Source: Xanthobacter sp. NM-25
GTDB lineage: Bacteria > Pseudomonadota > Alphaproteobacteria > Rhizobiales > Xanthobacteraceae
Direction of reading: 5' to 3'
Length of the DNA: 64,000 bases
Assembly (NCBI RefSeq): GCF_022138605.1
Contig: NZ_JACBFS010000005.1
Coordinates: 372,001-436,000, forward strand
How positions within the stretch are numbered: position 1 is the first letter of the stretch; every line of letters begins with the position of its first letter. Shown here piece by piece: positions 9,600-18,271 of the stretch. Below the pieces are notes generated by a model. That model did not search any database. It saw only the letters and a list, made by a program, of their open reading frames with translations, and was not told the origin of the DNA. The translations under genes were made by a program, and so were the position numbers.

Positions 9600-10376
9600 T
9601 CACACGTCGAGCCGCACCGGCAGGCCCGCCTCCGCCAGCCGGTCCTTGGCCTGGCGGATGGTGAAGGTGCCGAAATGGAAGATGGAGGCGGCCAGCACCG
9701 CCGAGGCGCCGCCGTCGACGATGCCTTCCACCAGATGATCGAGGGTCCCGACCCCGCCGGAGGCGATCACCGGCACATGCACCGCGTCCGACACCGCCCG
9801 GGTCAAGGCGCAGTCGAAGCCGCGGCCGGTGCCGTCGCGGTCCATGGAGGTGAGCAGGATCTCGCCGGCCCCCAGATCCACCACCTCGCGGGCGTATTGG
9901 ATGGCGTCGAGCCCGGTGGGCTTGCGCCCGCCGTGGGTGAAGATCTCCCAGCGGTCGGCCTCGCCGGGGCCGGACACCTTCTTGGCGTCGATGGCCACCA
10001 CGATACACTGCTCGCCGAACTTCTCGGCCGCCTCGCCCACGAAGGCTCGGCGGTGCACGGCGGCGGTGTTGATGGAGACCTTGTCGGCCCCCGCATGCAG
10101 AAGGGTGCGCACGTCGTCCACGGTGCGCACGCCGCCGCCCACGGTGAGCGGCATGAAGCATTGCTCCGCGGTGCGCTGGACCACGTCGAGGATGGTGCCC
10201 CGGTTCTCGTGGCTGGCTGTGATGTCGAGGAAGGTCAGCTCGTCGGCGCCGGCGGCGTCATAGGCGCGGGCTGCTTCCACCGGGTCACCGGCGTCGCGCA
10301 GGTCCACGAACTGGACACCCTTCACCACGCGGCCGTCCTTCACGTCGAGACAGGGGATGACCCGGACTTTCAGCAT
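9600..10376 (-). CDS. hisF: Imidazole glycerol phosphate synthase, cyclase subunit
   Basis: HisF takes ammonia delivered by HisH and converts PRFAR to imidazole glycerol phosphate and AICAR. The 258-residue (beta/alpha)8 barrel starts MLKVRVIPCLDVKDGRVVKG, with Asp11 as one catalytic acid. The second lies in LLTSMDRDGTGRGFD, and the phosphate-binding motifs are VGGGVR and ASGGVGT. An upstream in-frame extension of 20 codons exists but would overlap hisA and lacks family similarity, so the ATG at 10376 is chosen. It follows hisA by 7 bp, suggesting translational coupling. Confidence 0.96.
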   Translation of the reverse strand: MLKVRVIPCLDVKDGRVVKGVQFVDLRDAGDPVEAARAYDAAGADELTFLDITASHENRGTILDVVQRTAEQCFMPLTVGGGVRTVDDVRTLLHAGADKVSINTAAVHRRAFVGEAAEKFGEQCIVVAIDAKKVSGPGEADRWEIFTHGGRKPTGLDAIQYAREVVDLGAGEILLTSMDRDGTGRGFDCALTRAVSDAVHVPVIASGGVGTLDHLVEGIVDGGASAVLAASIFHFGTFTIRQAKDRLAEAGLPVRLDV

Positions 10377-10383
10377 GGCATAC

Positions 10384-11121
10384 CTATCGTCCGGCCACCA
10401 GGGCCAGGGCCGCGCGGGGATCGAGCCGGCCATCATAGAGGGCGCGGCCGGTGATGGCGCCTTCGAGCTTCTGCGCCCGCGGCTCCAGCAGGGCCTCGAT
10501 GTCCTTCAGCGAGGCGAGCCCGCCGGAGGCGATCACCGGGATCGAGACCGCGTCGGCGAGTGCGATGGTGGCCTCAAGGTTCAGCCCCTTCAGCAGGCCG
10601 TCGCGGGCAATGTCGGTGTAGATGATGGCGGCGACCCCGGCATCCTCGAACCTTTTGGCGATGTCTTCAGCCGGCAGGTCCGAGGTCTCGGCCCAGCCGT
10701 CCACCGCCACCCGCCCGTCGCGGGCGTCGAGGCCGACCGCGACGCGGCCGGGATGGGCCTTGGCGGCGGCCTTGACGAACTCGGGATCGCGCACCGCGGC
10801 GGTGCCGAGGATGACCCGGTTGATACCCTTTTCCAGCCAGGTCTCCACGGTCGCCCTATCGCGGATGCCGCCGCCGAGCTGCACCGGGATCGAGACCGTC
10901 TCCAGGATCCGCTCCACGGCGGCGGCGTTCACCGGCTTGCCGGCGAAGGCGCCGTTGAGGTCCACCAGATGCAGGTAGCGGAAGCCCAGGGTCTCGAACT
11001 CGGCGGCCTGGGCCGCGGGATCGTGGTTGAACACGGTGGCTCGCGCCATGTCGCCCTGTTCGAGGCGAACGGCGAGGCCGTCTTTCAGATCGATGGCCGG
11101 AAAAAGGATCACGGATGCCAC
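10384..11121 (-). CDS. hisA: ProFAR isomerase
   Basis: HisA catalyses the Amadori isomerisation of ProFAR to PRFAR, step four of histidine synthesis. The 245-residue (beta/alpha)8 barrel is homologous to HisF. It begins MASVILFPAIDLKDG with catalytic Asp11; the second acid is in IIYTDIARDGLLKG, and the phosphate-binding loops are LGGGIRD and ASGGLAS. The start overlaps the 3' end of hisH by 13 nt, and the stop is 7 nt before hisF, so these three genes look translationally coupled. Confidence 0.96.
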   Translation of the reverse strand: MASVILFPAIDLKDGLAVRLEQGDMARATVFNHDPAAQAAEFETLGFRYLHLVDLNGAFAGKPVNAAAVERILETVSIPVQLGGGIRDRATVETWLEKGINRVILGTAAVRDPEFVKAAAKAHPGRVAVGLDARDGRVAVDGWAETSDLPAEDIAKRFEDAGVAAIIYTDIARDGLLKGLNLEATIALADAVSIPVIASGGLASLKDIEALLEPRAQKLEGAITGRALYDGRLDPRAALALVAGR

Positions 11122-11756
11122 TTCAGGAAATTCGCGAGCAGGGCCAGGCCGAGGGTCTGGCTCTTCTCAGGGTGGAACTGGGTGCCGGCCACGTTGTCAC
11201 GGGCCACCATGGCGGTGATGGTTCCGCCATAATCGGTGGTGGCCACGAGGTCGAGCCCGTCGGCCGGCTTCAGGTGATAGGAGTGCACGAAATAAGCGTT
11301 GAGGCCGCCTTCTCCGGTGCGGATGCCGGTGAGCAGCGGATGCTCGCGGGCCGGGTTCAGCGTGTTCCAACCCATGTGCGGGATCTTCAGCTGCGGATCG
11401 GTGGGGGCGATGCGGTCCACCTCGCCCTTGATCCAGCCGAGGCCGGCGGTAACGCCGTGCTCCAGGCCCCGCTCCGCCAGCAGCTGGGCGCCGACGCAGA
11501 TACCCAGGAAGGGCCGGCCCTTTTGGTGCACCGCCTCGGTCATGGCTTCCACCATGCCGGGCACGGCATCAAGCCCCGCGCGGCAATCGGCGAAGGCGCC
11601 GACGCCGGGCAGCACCACCCGGTCGGCGGCGCGCACCACATCGGGGTCATGGGTGACCACAACGGCTTCGCCACCCACGGACTGGGCGGCCCGCTCCATG
11701 GCCTTGGCGGCCGAGTGCAGATTGCCGGAATTGTAGTCGATGATGGCGACGGTCAT
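11109..11756 (-). CDS. hisH: Imidazole glycerol phosphate synthase, glutaminase subunit
   Basis: HisH is the class I glutamine amidotransferase that produces ammonia for HisF. In the 215-residue product the nucleophile is Cys87 in LGICVGAQLLAERG, and His195 and Glu197 in QFHPEKSQ complete the triad. The N-terminus MTVAIIDYNSGNLHS is typical. Its 3' end overlaps hisA by 13 nt, and a DUF2628 gene lies 28 bp upstream. No anomaly is visible. Confidence 0.96.
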   Translation of the reverse strand: MTVAIIDYNSGNLHSAAKAMERAAQSVGGEAVVVTHDPDVVRAADRVVLPGVGAFADCRAGLDAVPGMVEAMTEAVHQKGRPFLGICVGAQLLAERGLEHGVTAGLGWIKGEVDRIAPTDPQLKIPHMGWNTLNPAREHPLLTGIRTGEGGLNAYFVHSYHLKPADGLDLVATTDYGGTITAMVARDNVAGTQFHPEKSQTLGLALLANFLKWHP

Positions 11757-11784
11757 GAAGGATTTCCCGGATCAGGGTCCTGGA

Positions 11785-12270
11785 TCAGTGGCCCGGAAAG
11801 GCGCCGATGACGGGTGCGGCCCCGGCGCCCGGCAGCACGGGCGCGCCGCTGGCCCGGCTTGGCCGCAGCGCCGCCGGCGGCGCTGGGCGCCGCGGGCTCC
11901 AGGCCGCGAAGAAGCGCTGTTCGGCGAGATCGCGATGGGGCGCGATCACCACCCCCTCGTCCTCATAGCCGAGCCGGCGCAGCTTGCGCGCCCGCAGGTC
12001 CGACAGCTCGAACGCCAGCAGCAGGTTGAAGCCGAGCATCACCACCTGGGTGCTGGCCTCGGGCGCGCCGAGGGCGGTGGCCAGCGCCATCAGTCCCAGT
12101 ACCGCCACATAGGCGGCGAGCGCCAGCCAGAGCCGGTGGGCGAGCAGCACCAGCGGAGCGAACAGCAGGGTGAGCCAGGAAAAGCCCTCGCGCACGAACA
12201 CCACGCGCCCCTCCGCTGCCGCCCGCAGATCCTGGGGGCGGGCGCGGGAGAAGACCGTAAAGGTCGCCAT
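11785..12270 (-). CDS. DUF2628 small membrane protein within the his operon
   Basis: The 161-residue protein starts MATFTVFSRARPQDLRAAAE and contains REGFSWLTLLFAPLVLL, followed by two or three hydrophobic segments (about 30-45, 47-68, 72-90). An RKLRRLGYEDEGVVIAP stretch and a Pro/Ala-rich tail come next. This pattern matches the DUF2628 family, which is repeatedly found between hisB and hisH in Rhizobiales. The role is unknown; conserved placement suggests co-expression rather than a proven part in histidine synthesis. It sits 18 bp after hisB and 28 bp before hisH on the same strand. Confidence 0.8.
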   Translation of the reverse strand: MATFTVFSRARPQDLRAAAEGRVVFVREGFSWLTLLFAPLVLLAHRLWLALAAYVAVLGLMALATALGAPEASTQVVMLGFNLLLAFELSDLRARKLRRLGYEDEGVVIAPHRDLAEQRFFAAWSPRRPAPPAALRPSRASGAPVLPGAGAAPVIGAFPGH

Positions 12271-12288
12271 GGCTAGCTCCGTCCGCGC

Positions 12289-12882
12289 CTAATTGCCCAG
12301 CGCGCCCTTGGTGGAGGGGATTTCCCCCGCCGCCCGGGCGTCGATGGCCACCGCTGCCCTGAGCACCCGCGCGAGGCCCTTGAAGCAGCTCTCCGAGATA
12401 TGGTGCGCGTTGAGACCGTACAACGTCTCCACATGCAGCGTCACCCCGGCGTTCATGGCGAATGCCTGGAAGAACTCGCGCACCAGCTCGGTGTCGAACG
12501 CGCCGATCTTGGCCACCGGGAAGGTGGTGCGGAACACCAGGAACGGCCGGCCGGAAATGTCGATGGCCACCCGGGTGAGGGTCTCGTCCATGGGCAGCAG
12601 GCAGTCGGCGTAGCGGGTGATGCCCCGCATGTCGCCCAGCGCCTTCTTCACCGCCTGGCCGAGCACGATGCCCACATCCTCGGTGGTGTGGTGAAAATCG
12701 ATGTGGAGGTCGCCCTTCGCCTTGATGGTGAGGTCGAAGCGGGCATGACGCGCGATGGCATCCAGCATATGGTCCAGGAACCCGATGCCGGTCGAGATGT
12801 CGGACTGCCCCGTCCCGTCGAGATCGACGGCGACGGAGATCTGCGTCTCCTTCGTCTCGCGAACGATGTCTGCCTTGCGCAT
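12289..12882 (-). CDS. hisB: Imidazoleglycerol-phosphate dehydratase
   Basis: HisB dehydrates imidazole glycerol phosphate to imidazole acetol phosphate using Mn2+. The 197-residue monofunctional form carries the metal-binding motifs DFHHTTEDVGI and NAHHISES and the family signature GIGFLDHMLD. The ATG at 12882 (MRKADIVRETKETQ) is chosen because an upstream in-frame extension would cross into the divergent promoter region and lacks family similarity. It is the first gene of the minus-strand operon hisB-DUF2628-hisH-hisA-hisF-hisE-coaA. Its promoter should lie in 12883-12970, shared with the divergent hydrolase gene. I see no his leader peptide or attenuator. Confidence 0.96.
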   Translation of the reverse strand: MRKADIVRETKETQISVAVDLDGTGQSDISTGIGFLDHMLDAIARHARFDLTIKAKGDLHIDFHHTTEDVGIVLGQAVKKALGDMRGITRYADCLLPMDETLTRVAIDISGRPFLVFRTTFPVAKIGAFDTELVREFFQAFAMNAGVTLHVETLYGLNAHHISESCFKGLARVLRAAVAIDARAAGEIPSTKGALGN

Positions 12883-12970
12883 GAACGCCTCCAAGGCAGC
12901 GGGTTCTAGCAGCATCCCCGCTGCAACGCCATATGGCGATGAGATGACGGACCCACGAACAGGAGTTGTG

Positions 12971-13768
12971 ATGCCCACCGCCGCCAATGCCGGGATCGAG
13001 CTCGACTATGAGGTGAGCGGGGAGGGCCCGCCGCTGCTGCTGATTTCGGGCCTGTCGGCCCAGCGTCCGTTCTGGTCGCTGGCCCGGCCGCGGCTCAAGG
13101 GCTTCCGCCTGGTGGAGTTCGACAATCGCGACATCGGCAAGAGCGGCCGCGCCACCGGCCCCTATGAGATTGCCGACATGGCGCGGGATGCGCTGGCGGT
13201 GCTGGATGCCGCCGGCATCGACCGGGCCCATGTGGTGGGCCATTCCATGGGCGGGGTGATCGCCCAGGAGCTGGCGCTCTTGGCGCCGGCCCGGGTGGAC
13301 CGGCTGGTGCTCTCTAATTCCTTCGCCCGCAACGATCTCTACACCCGCGAGGTGTTCCGCCTCATCGCCGATCTGCGGCGCGCCGTGGACGACGAACTGC
13401 TGTTCGGCGCGGCGCTCACCTCGTTCGTCATCGGTATGCCCACCCTCAAGCACACGGCGCTGTTCGGCTTCGTGCAGGCCGCCCTTGATGCCGGCCTGCT
13501 GCAGGAGAAGGACGCCTTCCTGCGCCAGCTCGACGCCTGCCTCGGCGCCGACACCTTGGACCGGGTGAACGGCATCACGGCGCCCACACTGGTGCTGTTC
13601 GCCGATGGCGACCGCCTGTTTTCCTCCACCATGGCCCGGGAGCTCGCCACCCTCATTGCCGGCGCCGACATCGATGAGATCGTCGACAGCGGCCATTGCC
13701 CCATGGTGGAACAGCCGGTGGCCTTCGCCGAGGTGGTGACGAGCTTCCTTCACGGCGGACGCGGCTGA
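12971..13768 (+). CDS. Alpha/beta fold hydrolase
   Basis: The 265-residue protein has the alpha/beta hydrolase arrangement. The oxyanion region is PPLLLISGLSAQRPFWS, the nucleophile elbow GHSMGG lies near residue 92, an acidic residue occurs in LFADGDRLF, and the catalytic His in VDSGHCPMVEQP. It resembles carboxylesterase or lactonase-type hydrolases such as 3-oxoadipate enol-lactonase, but the substrate cannot be assigned. The ATG at 12971 is supported by AGGAG at 12961-12965; a longer in-frame extension would overlap hisB in antisense. It is divergent from hisB and upstream of hslV on the same strand. Confidence 0.85.
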   Translation: MPTAANAGIELDYEVSGEGPPLLLISGLSAQRPFWSLARPRLKGFRLVEFDNRDIGKSGRATGPYEIADMARDALAVLDAAGIDRAHVVGHSMGGVIAQELALLAPARVDRLVLSNSFARNDLYTREVFRLIADLRRAVDDELLFGAALTSFVIGMPTLKHTALFGFVQAALDAGLLQEKDAFLRQLDACLGADTLDRVNGITAPTLVLFADGDRLFSSTMARELATLIAGADIDEIVDSGHCPMVEQPVAFAEVVTSFLHGGRG

Positions 13769-13805
13769 ACATTGCGTCCGGCGCAGAACGGCATAAGTAA
13801 GCCTT

Positions 13806-13823
13806 CGGGTGGAGCCCCACCCG
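13806..13823 (+). terminator. Small GC hairpin after the hydrolase gene
   Basis: CGGGTGG and CCACCCG form a perfect 7-bp stem with a 4-nt loop 37 bp after the hydrolase stop. There is no T-tract, so terminator function is only likely. It also separates that gene from hslV. Confidence 0.4.
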
Positions 13824-13958
13824 AGGCCCGCTGTCCCGTCCGTATGCCACGGCGGTGGCCGGGCCGTCAGGGCATTGCCCTGTGAATTTGGACTGAGGCC
13901 CCATCGCCCCAGGCTGGCCCACATGCGGCCGGGGCGCAGGCTTCTCGCGGAGCGCTTG

Positions 13959-14507
13959 ATGCATTCTTCCCCGGATACCATTTACGGCACCACCATCGTC
14001 TCCATCCGCAAGGGCAACCGGGTCGCCATCGCCGGTGATGGCCAGGTGACGCTTGGGAATACGGTGCTGAAGGCCAATGCCCGCAAGGTGCGGCGGCTGG
14101 GGCGGGGGGATGTGATCGGCGGCTTCGCCGGCGCCACCGCCGATGCCTTTACGTTGTTCGAGCGGCTGGAGGCGAAGCTGGAGCAGTATCCCGGCCAGCT
14201 GCAGCGGGCCGCCGTGGAATTGGCCAAGGACTGGCGCACCGATCGCTATCTGCGCCGGCTGGAAGCCATGATGATCGTCGCCGATGCGTCGGTGACCCTG
14301 GTGCTCACCGGCACCGGCGACGTGCTGGAGCCGGAGGCGGGCATCGCCGCCATCGGCTCGGGCGGGCCCTATGCCTTGGCCGCAGCCCGGGCGCTGGTGG
14401 ACCACCAGGACGACCCCGAAAAGATCGCCCGGCGGGCGTTGGAGATCGCCGCCGACATCTGCATTTACACCAACGGCAACATCGTCATCGAGACCATCGG
14501 CGCCTGA
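13959..14507 (+). CDS. hslV: ATP-dependent protease proteolytic subunit HslV
   Basis: HslV is the proteasome-like peptidase of the two-component HslVU (ClpYQ) protease. The 182-residue product contains IYGTTIVSIRKGNRVAIAGD; the first Thr (about residue 11) becomes the N-terminal nucleophile after propeptide removal, and GDGQVTLGNTVLK follows. The ATG at 13959 has GGAG at 13949-13952. A longer in-frame upstream extension is GC-rich, lacks family similarity and is rejected. hslU follows 50 bp downstream. A heat-shock promoter would be expected upstream, but I could not identify a convincing one. Confidence 0.96.
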   Translation: MHSSPDTIYGTTIVSIRKGNRVAIAGDGQVTLGNTVLKANARKVRRLGRGDVIGGFAGATADAFTLFERLEAKLEQYPGQLQRAAVELAKDWRTDRYLRRLEAMMIVADASVTLVLTGTGDVLEPEAGIAAIGSGGPYALAAARALVDHQDDPEKIARRALEIAADICIYTNGNIVIETIGA

Positions 14508-14557
14508 CGGCTGCCGCTTCCCGATGTCCCGGCCCTTCCAACAGAAGCCTTTTTCCC

Positions 14558-15868
14558 ATGAGCAGCGACTTTTCCCCCCGCGAGATCGTCTCCGAGCTCG
14601 ATCGCCACATCGTCGGCCAGGCCAATGCCAAGCGGGCGGTGGCCATCGCCCTGCGCAACCGCTGGCGCCGGTTGAAGCTGGACGACAAGCTGCGTGAGGA
14701 GGTTCTGCCCAAGAACATCCTGATGATCGGCCCCACCGGCGTCGGCAAAACCGAGATCTCCCGCCGCCTCGCCCGGCTGGCCGGCGCCCCCTTCATCAAG
14801 GTGGAGGCCACCAAGTTCACGGAAGTGGGCTATGTGGGCCGCGACGTGGAGCAGATCGTGCGTGATCTGGTGGAAGTGGCCATCGGCCTTGCCCGCGAGG
14901 TGAAGCGCAAGGACGTGCAGGCCAAAGCCCATCTCGCCGCCGAAGGCCGGGTGCTCGACGCTCTGGTGGGCGCCAACGCCTCCGCCGCCACCCGCGATGC
15001 GTTCCGGAAGCGCCTGCGGGCCGGCGAGCTGGACGACAAGGAAGTGGAAATCGAGGTGCAGGCGGGTTCCGCCGGCATGCCCATGTTCGAGATCCCCGGC
15101 ATGCCGGGGGCACAGATGGGCGCCATCTCGTTGGGCGACATGCTGGGCAAGGCCTTCGGTGGCCGCGCCAAGCCGCGCCGGGTGACGGTGAAGGAGGCCC
15201 ATCCGCTGCTCCTCAATGAAGAGGCCGACAAGCTCATCGACCAGGATGCGACGGTGCAGGATGCCATCCACGCGGTGGAGAACAACGGCATCGTGTTCCT
15301 GGACGAGATCGACAAGATCGCCGGCCGCGAGGGCCGCTCGGGCGCCGACGTCTCCCGCGAGGGCGTGCAGCGCGACCTGCTGCCCTTGATCGAGGGCACC
15401 ACCGTCTCCACCAAGCACGGGCCGGTGAAGACCGACCACATCCTGTTCATCGCCTCCGGCGCCTTCCATGTCTCCAAGCCGTCCGACCTGTTGCCGGAGC
15501 TGCAGGGCCGCCTGCCCATCCGGGTGGAGCTGGAGGCGCTGACCCGCGCCGATTTCGTGCGCATCCTCACCGAGACCGAGGCGAGCCTCGTCAAGCAGTC
15601 GGTGGCGCTGATGGAGACCGAGGGTGTCACCCTCACCATCACGGCTGATGCGGTGGAGGCCATCGCCGACGTGGCGGTGGAAGTGAACGCCACGGTGGAG
15701 AATATCGGCGCCCGCCGCCTGCAGACGGTGATGGAGCGGGTGCTCGACGATCTCTCCTTCACCGCGCCCGATCGCTCGGGCGAAGCGGTGGTGGTGGACG
15801 CCGATTATGTGCGCACCCGGGTCGCCGATCTCGCCAAGAACGCCGATCTCAGCCGCTACATCCTCTGA
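14558..15868 (+). CDS. hslU: ATP-dependent protease ATPase subunit HslU
   Basis: HslU is the AAA+ unfoldase that feeds proteins to HslV. The protein has 436 residues, within the family's usual range. The Walker A motif GPTGVGKT is at 58-65, preceded by RHIVGQANAKRAVAIALRNR, and Walker B is in GIVFLDEIDKIAG. The intermediate (I) domain spans roughly 110-225, with sensor and C-terminal motifs around GARRLQTVMERVLDD. The C-terminus ends DLSRYIL, the tail that docks into HslV. It is co-directional with hslV and convergent with phaZ, 12 bp away. Confidence 0.97.
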   Translation: MSSDFSPREIVSELDRHIVGQANAKRAVAIALRNRWRRLKLDDKLREEVLPKNILMIGPTGVGKTEISRRLARLAGAPFIKVEATKFTEVGYVGRDVEQIVRDLVEVAIGLAREVKRKDVQAKAHLAAEGRVLDALVGANASAATRDAFRKRLRAGELDDKEVEIEVQAGSAGMPMFEIPGMPGAQMGAISLGDMLGKAFGGRAKPRRVTVKEAHPLLLNEEADKLIDQDATVQDAIHAVENNGIVFLDEIDKIAGREGRSGADVSREGVQRDLLPLIEGTTVSTKHGPVKTDHILFIASGAFHVSKPSDLLPELQGRLPIRVELEALTRADFVRILTETEASLVKQSVALMETEGVTLTITADAVEAIADVAVEVNATVENIGARRLQTVMERVLDDLSFTAPDRSGEAVVVDADYVRTRVADLAKNADLSRYIL

Positions 15869-15880
15869 ACGGTTGCCGGT

Positions 15881-17026
15881 TCAGCGTGCGCCTTCGCCGG
15901 CGGCCATGATGTCGGCGAGGGCGGGAATGATGTGGGTGCGCATGGCGCGGCCGTAGAACAGGGCGAAATGGCCGGCGCGGGGCACCACAAGATGCCGGCG
16001 CAGCGCCTCCGGCACGTTGGCGCACAGGTCATGGGCGGCCTCGGTCTGGGTGAGGGCGGAAATGTCGTCCTCATCCCCTTCCACGGTGAGGAGGGCGGTG
16101 CGCTCCAGCCGCGCCGGCTCCACCCGGTGGCCGGCGATGTCGAGGGTGCCGCGGGCCAGCGCATTGGCGCAGAAGATGGTGGCCACATTCTCCATGAAGA
16201 AGTCACCCGGCACGTCCATCAAGGTCCAGCACAGGCGGGCCAGGGGAAAGCGATAGGGATCGGCGCCCTCGTCGAACGCCAGCTGCAGCGGCAGCCGGCC
16301 GCCGCTCATGGTCTGGCGCCAGAGGTAGAGGGCGAAGGTGTCGGTCTGCCGCCAGGCGGGAAACACCAGGCGCCCGGCGCCGGCGAATGGCGGCGGCACG
16401 GCCTCCAGCACCTCCTGCCGCAGGGCCTCCAGGGAGCGGCCCTGCAGCATGCGCCACAGTCGCGTGGGGTTGCGCGAGGGATCGATGGGCCCGCCCACCA
16501 GGGTCAGGCTGGCCGGTGGCGCCCCCAGCTCCGACAGCAGCAGCGACCCCACCAGGGCCGGCACCGTCCCCTGGCACACCCCCACCACATGGGTGAAGGC
16601 CATGGTCTTGTGACCCAGGGCCCGGATCATCTGCGTGGTTTCGAGGGCGTTTTCGGCAAAGCCGAAGCGGCCGGCCTCAAGCGGCACATGGCGGGCATCG
16701 GGCCAGTCGGTGATGGCCACCTCATCGGCAATGGTGAGCAGCGCCACCACCAGATCGCGCATGAGGAAGGGAAAGCCCCCCGCCATGGGCGCCACCACCA
16801 GCACCCGCCGGCGCGCGCCCTGCGCCGCCACGGCATTCGCCGGCGCGCGGGAGAAGGTGCGCAGGCGGCCGAAGGGCAGGTAGCCGCCGATCTCCTCGGT
16901 CACGGGGCAGGCGTGTCCCGCAATGTCCACCGCGCCGATGCTGAATGGCTGATACGCCTTGTCGGCGGGTCGCCGCTCCGATGCGGGGGCCTCGTGCGTG
17001 AAGGGACGATGGTCGTCGAGCCACAT
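15881..17026 (-). CDS. phaZ: Intracellular polyhydroxyalkanoate (PHB) depolymerase
   Basis: This enzyme mobilises stored polyhydroxybutyrate granules in the cytoplasm. The 381-residue protein has no signal peptide. It carries an alpha/beta hydrolase core with a Cys nucleophile, Cys151 in VVGVCQGTVPAL, the hallmark of the intracellular PhaZ group in which Cys replaces the lipase-box Ser. The probable acid is in LTVEGDEDDIS and the His in VPRAGHFALFYG. The start ATG at 17026 follows TAGGAATCCCCC, a weak purine site. It is convergent with hslU. A PHB cycle is implied, although no phaC or phaR is in this window. Confidence 0.9.
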   Translation of the reverse strand: MWLDDHRPFTHEAPASERRPADKAYQPFSIGAVDIAGHACPVTEEIGGYLPFGRLRTFSRAPANAVAAQGARRRVLVVAPMAGGFPFLMRDLVVALLTIADEVAITDWPDARHVPLEAGRFGFAENALETTQMIRALGHKTMAFTHVVGVCQGTVPALVGSLLLSELGAPPASLTLVGGPIDPSRNPTRLWRMLQGRSLEALRQEVLEAVPPPFAGAGRLVFPAWRQTDTFALYLWRQTMSGGRLPLQLAFDEGADPYRFPLARLCWTLMDVPGDFFMENVATIFCANALARGTLDIAGHRVEPARLERTALLTVEGDEDDISALTQTEAAHDLCANVPEALRRHLVVPRAGHFALFYGRAMRTHIIPALADIMAAGEGAR

Positions 17027-17102
17027 GGGGGATTCCTACGGCAGCTCGCCTCAGGGTCGCAAGAGAGGAGGGGATGCCGCAAGAGGGGTGTCGTGTCGGC
17101 GA

Positions 17103-17939
17103 TCAGGCGGGTGGGCCGAACAGGATCCGCAGGCGGGCCCGGACGCCGCGGGCGCGCCAGGCGTCGCGCAGCATGGGGGCCCATTCCACCACCACGATCT
17201 TCAAGGGGTTGGCGGGGACAGTGGTGCCGGCGAGGCCGAAGCGCAGGGGCTCGGCCCCTGGGGCTTCGGCGAAGGTGCCGAACAGCCGGTCGAACACGAT
17301 CAGCACACCGCCGAAGTTCCGGTCGAGACAATCCGGGTTGGAGGCGTGGTGCACCCGATGGTGCCGCGGCGTGTTCAGCACCCATTCCAGGGGGCCCAGA
17401 TGCGGCGGGCGCGAGAGGTGCAGCAGGAATTGATAGGCGAGGCCGAGACCCAGCATGCCGAACACGGCAAGGGGCGGGAAGCCGAGCGCCACCAGCGGCA
17501 GATAGAACAGGAGGCCGCCGGTCAAAGGTCCGCCCCAGGCCAGCCGCACCGCCGCGGTCAGGTTGATGCGGCGCGCGGAATGGTGGACCGCATGGCTCGC
17601 CCATAGCCAGCGCACCCGGTGCATGGCGCGGTGGTGGAGGTAATAGGTGAAGTCCACCGCCAGGAACAGCAGGCCGGCACGCAGCGGGCCCTCGATGGGG
17701 ATGTCGAACAGGCGGTGCTGGGAGACGAACAGCACCGGTACCGCCAACAGCCCGGCCGATGCGACGCCGATCACCTTGTTGCCGGTGGCGATGACGAGCG
17801 AGGCGGCGGCTTCGCGGGCATCATGGCTGTCGGCGCCGTGTCGGCGCAGGATCAGGTATTCGCCGAGCATGAGCAGTAGGGCGAGGCCCGCGCCGAGGCC
17901 CGCGCCGTTGCCGGCAGAGCTGGAAAACAAGGAGATCAC
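17103..17939 (-). CDS. Sterol desaturase / fatty acid hydroxylase family protein
   Basis: This is an integral-membrane di-iron oxygenase by family. The 278 residues include hydrophobic segments near 12-30, 52-74, 86-101 and 140-175 and the histidine boxes HHRAMH (102-107), HAVHH (116-120) and HHRVHH (193-198), which ligate the metal centre. Members hydroxylate or desaturate lipids such as fatty acids, sterols or carotenoids; the bacterial substrate here is unknown. It lies between phaZ (76 bp downstream) and a small Cys-rich exported protein gene (39 bp upstream), all on the minus strand. Confidence 0.88.
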   Translation of the reverse strand: MISLFSSSAGNGAGLGAGLALLLMLGEYLILRRHGADSHDAREAAASLVIATGNKVIGVASAGLLAVPVLFVSQHRLFDIPIEGPLRAGLLFLAVDFTYYLHHRAMHRVRWLWASHAVHHSARRINLTAAVRLAWGGPLTGGLLFYLPLVALGFPPLAVFGMLGLGLAYQFLLHLSRPPHLGPLEWVLNTPRHHRVHHASNPDCLDRNFGGVLIVFDRLFGTFAEAPGAEPLRFGLAGTTVPANPLKIVVVEWAPMLRDAWRARGVRARLRILFGPPA

Positions 17940-17978
17940 CTTACGGCCCTCCGGCGCTGGTTCCGCCCCGCTCCAGGC

Positions 17979-18224
17979 TCACTGCTTGGCGTTGGCGCGG
18001 GCCTGGGCGGCCGTGGCGAGGGCGGTCTTGCAGGCCGGCGAGATCTGGTCGGATTTCTCCATGATGCATTGCTTGATGCGTCCGCCGCCGGGCTGCACGC
18101 CGGCGCACAGGGCCTTGATGTCGGCGCCGCAGGCCTTCTGCAGTTCGGCGATGGACTGGGCCAGCGCCGGGGTGGCGAGCAGGGTGCCGCTCACGGCGAA
18201 GAGGATGAAGGATGTACGGATCAT
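17979..18224 (-). CDS. Small exported cysteine-rich repeat protein
   Basis: The 81-residue product starts MIRTSFILFAVSGTLLATPA and has a clear signal peptide cleaved around ALAQ. The mature part has four cysteines in the pattern C-x8-C-x13-C-x11-C (CGADIKALC ... QCIMEKSDQISPAC), resembling the short cysteine-rich repeat family of small periplasmic proteins. Function is unknown. The ATG at 18224 is preferred over an upstream in-frame start because the signal peptide then lies at the N-terminus. GGAGTGCTCCGATG upstream gives GGAG as a possible ribosome site. It is upstream of the sterol-desaturase-like gene. Confidence 0.75.
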   Translation of the reverse strand: MIRTSFILFAVSGTLLATPALAQSIAELQKACGADIKALCAGVQPGGGRIKQCIMEKSDQISPACKTALATAAQARANAKQ

Positions 18225-18271
18225 CGGAGCACTCCAGTGGGGACGGAAGGGGTGGCTCAGGCTGGCGGAAC

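Noticed and set aside
12883..12970. Histidine leader peptide or attenuator before hisB
   Set aside because: No run of His codons or alternative stem-loops was seen in the short divergent gap.
13769..13958. Heat-shock (RpoH) promoter before hslV
   Set aside because: I looked for a CTTGAA-like -35 with a CCCAT-type -10 and found no acceptable pair.
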